Shown piece by piece: positions 63,688-64,000 of a stretch of 64,000 bases of DNA. Source of the stretch: Atlantibacter hermannii (GTDB lineage Bacteria; Pseudomonadota; Gammaproteobacteria; Enterobacterales; Enterobacteriaceae); NCBI RefSeq assembly GCF_009907385.1, contig NZ_JAAATR010000024.1, positions 62,001 to 126,000 on the forward strand, given 5' to 3'. Positions within the stretch are counted from its first letter, which is position 1; each line of letters starts with the position of its first letter. The translations under genes were made by a program, and so were the position numbers. Below the pieces are notes generated by a model. That model was given only the letters and a program-made list of their open reading frames with translations. It made no database searches and was not told the DNA's origin.

Positions 63688-64000
63688 CTAAAGTTCCAGT
63701 TCTTGTTGAAGCAGCGTTGCGATGGCGTCGGCGGAAGTTGCGTTGACCAGCGCGTTTCTGAAATCTTCATGCATGATGCGGCGGGCGAGGCGAGAAAAAA
63801 TCCGCATATGCTGATCGCCGGCGGCATGTTTGTTGAGGGTGAGCATAATAATGAACTGTGCTTCTTCATCGCCCCACAGCACCGGAGCCGGGAGCCGCGC
63901 AACGCTAATAGTCGACTGCTCGATATGCTCGGATTTGCTGTGCGGGATAGCGAAACTAAAACCGAGCCCGGTAGAAAACACCGCTTCACGCGCCCACAGA
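63688..64000 (-). CDS. ptsA: PtsA/FrwA-like multiphosphoryl transfer protein, C-terminal EIIA domain (5' end outside window)
   Basis: Only the last 104 codons are in the window. They encode a fructose-type EIIA domain with the phosphoaccepting-His motif FAIPHSKSEHIEQS and end DAIATLLQQELEL before a TAG stop. In E. coli the gene upstream of fsaB is ptsA (frwA), an HPr-EI-EIIA fusion, and the visible part matches its end as I recall it. The HPr and EI parts would lie outside the window, so the fusion itself is inferred. A separate EIIA protein is possible but less likely given the order ptsA-fsaB-gldA. Confidence 0.82.
   Translation of the reverse strand, partial: LWAREAVFSTGLGFSFAIPHSKSEHIEQSTISVARLPAPVLWGDEEAQFIIMLTLNKHAAGDQHMRIFSRLARRIMHEDFRNALVNATSADAIATLLQQELEL

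Overview
The window is a stretch of core chromosome from a gammaproteobacterium of the Enterobacteriaceae. Gene content and order match the rpmBG-mutM-waa-secB-cysE and cpx-pfkA-glp-hsl-met-gldA blocks of Escherichia and Salmonella. The LPS core locus has waaE and a WabG-like transferase instead of the K-12 hexose transferases, which points to the Enterobacter/Kosakonia/Klebsiella/Cronobacter side of the family; I cannot name a species. I saw no insertion sequence, prophage, tRNA, rRNA or CRISPR array.

Layout. 1-1586: 3' end of radC, then rpmB, rpmG, mutM. 1594-15935 (mostly minus strand): LPS core and lipid A block: coaD, waaE, waaA, a phosphoethanolamine transferase, three further glycosyltransferase genes, waaL, wabG-like, waaQ, waaC, waaF, hldD. 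One GT4 gene (9650-10744) lies inside it on the opposite strand. 16165-19359: kbl, tdh and a second WaaE-family transferase. 19374-27006: yibQ, envC, gpmI / yibN, grxC, secB, gpsA, cysE / trmL. 27093-29882: cpxA, cpxR / cpxP and the 3'-UTR sRNA CpxQ. 29961-33960: fieF, pfkA, sbp, cdh. 34066-39786: an accessory block between cdh and tpiA: a 34-bp perfect palindrome overlapping a possible 36-codon ORF, a GPH transporter, an aminoimidazole riboside (AIRs) kinase, an ADP-ribosylglycohydrolase-family protein, a GntR/UTRA regulator and an SLC13-type transporter. 39831-49381: tpiA, yiiQ / yiiR, fpr, glpX, glpK, glpF / zapB, nlpA / rraA, menA. 49554-56844: hslU, hslV, ftsN, cytR, priA / rpmE / metJ. 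57135-64000: metB, metL, metF / gldA, fsaB and the 3' end of a ptsA-like gene.

How genes work together. The waa block builds the inner core on Kdo (waaA, waaC, waaF, waaQ, hldD for the heptose donor), extends the outer core (WabG-like, GT4, GT-B and GT2 enzymes), modifies it (phosphoethanolamine transferase) and attaches O antigen (waaL). Cpx genes sense envelope stress. glpF-glpK-glpX take glycerol toward gluconeogenesis, and metJ controls metB-metL and metF through visible met boxes. The 34-39 kb block is the most accessory part: it corresponds to the Salmonella AIRs-kinase locus (STM4065-4068) and carries a conspicuous candidate operator.

Compared with K-12 as I remember it, the segment is rearranged: trmL abuts cpxA, nlpA lies between zapB and rraA, katG/yijE/yijF are missing between metF and gldA, and yiiS/uspD are missing before fpr. 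Several minus-strand genes are best read with TTG starts (waaA, yiiQ, cytR), as is the GntR gene.
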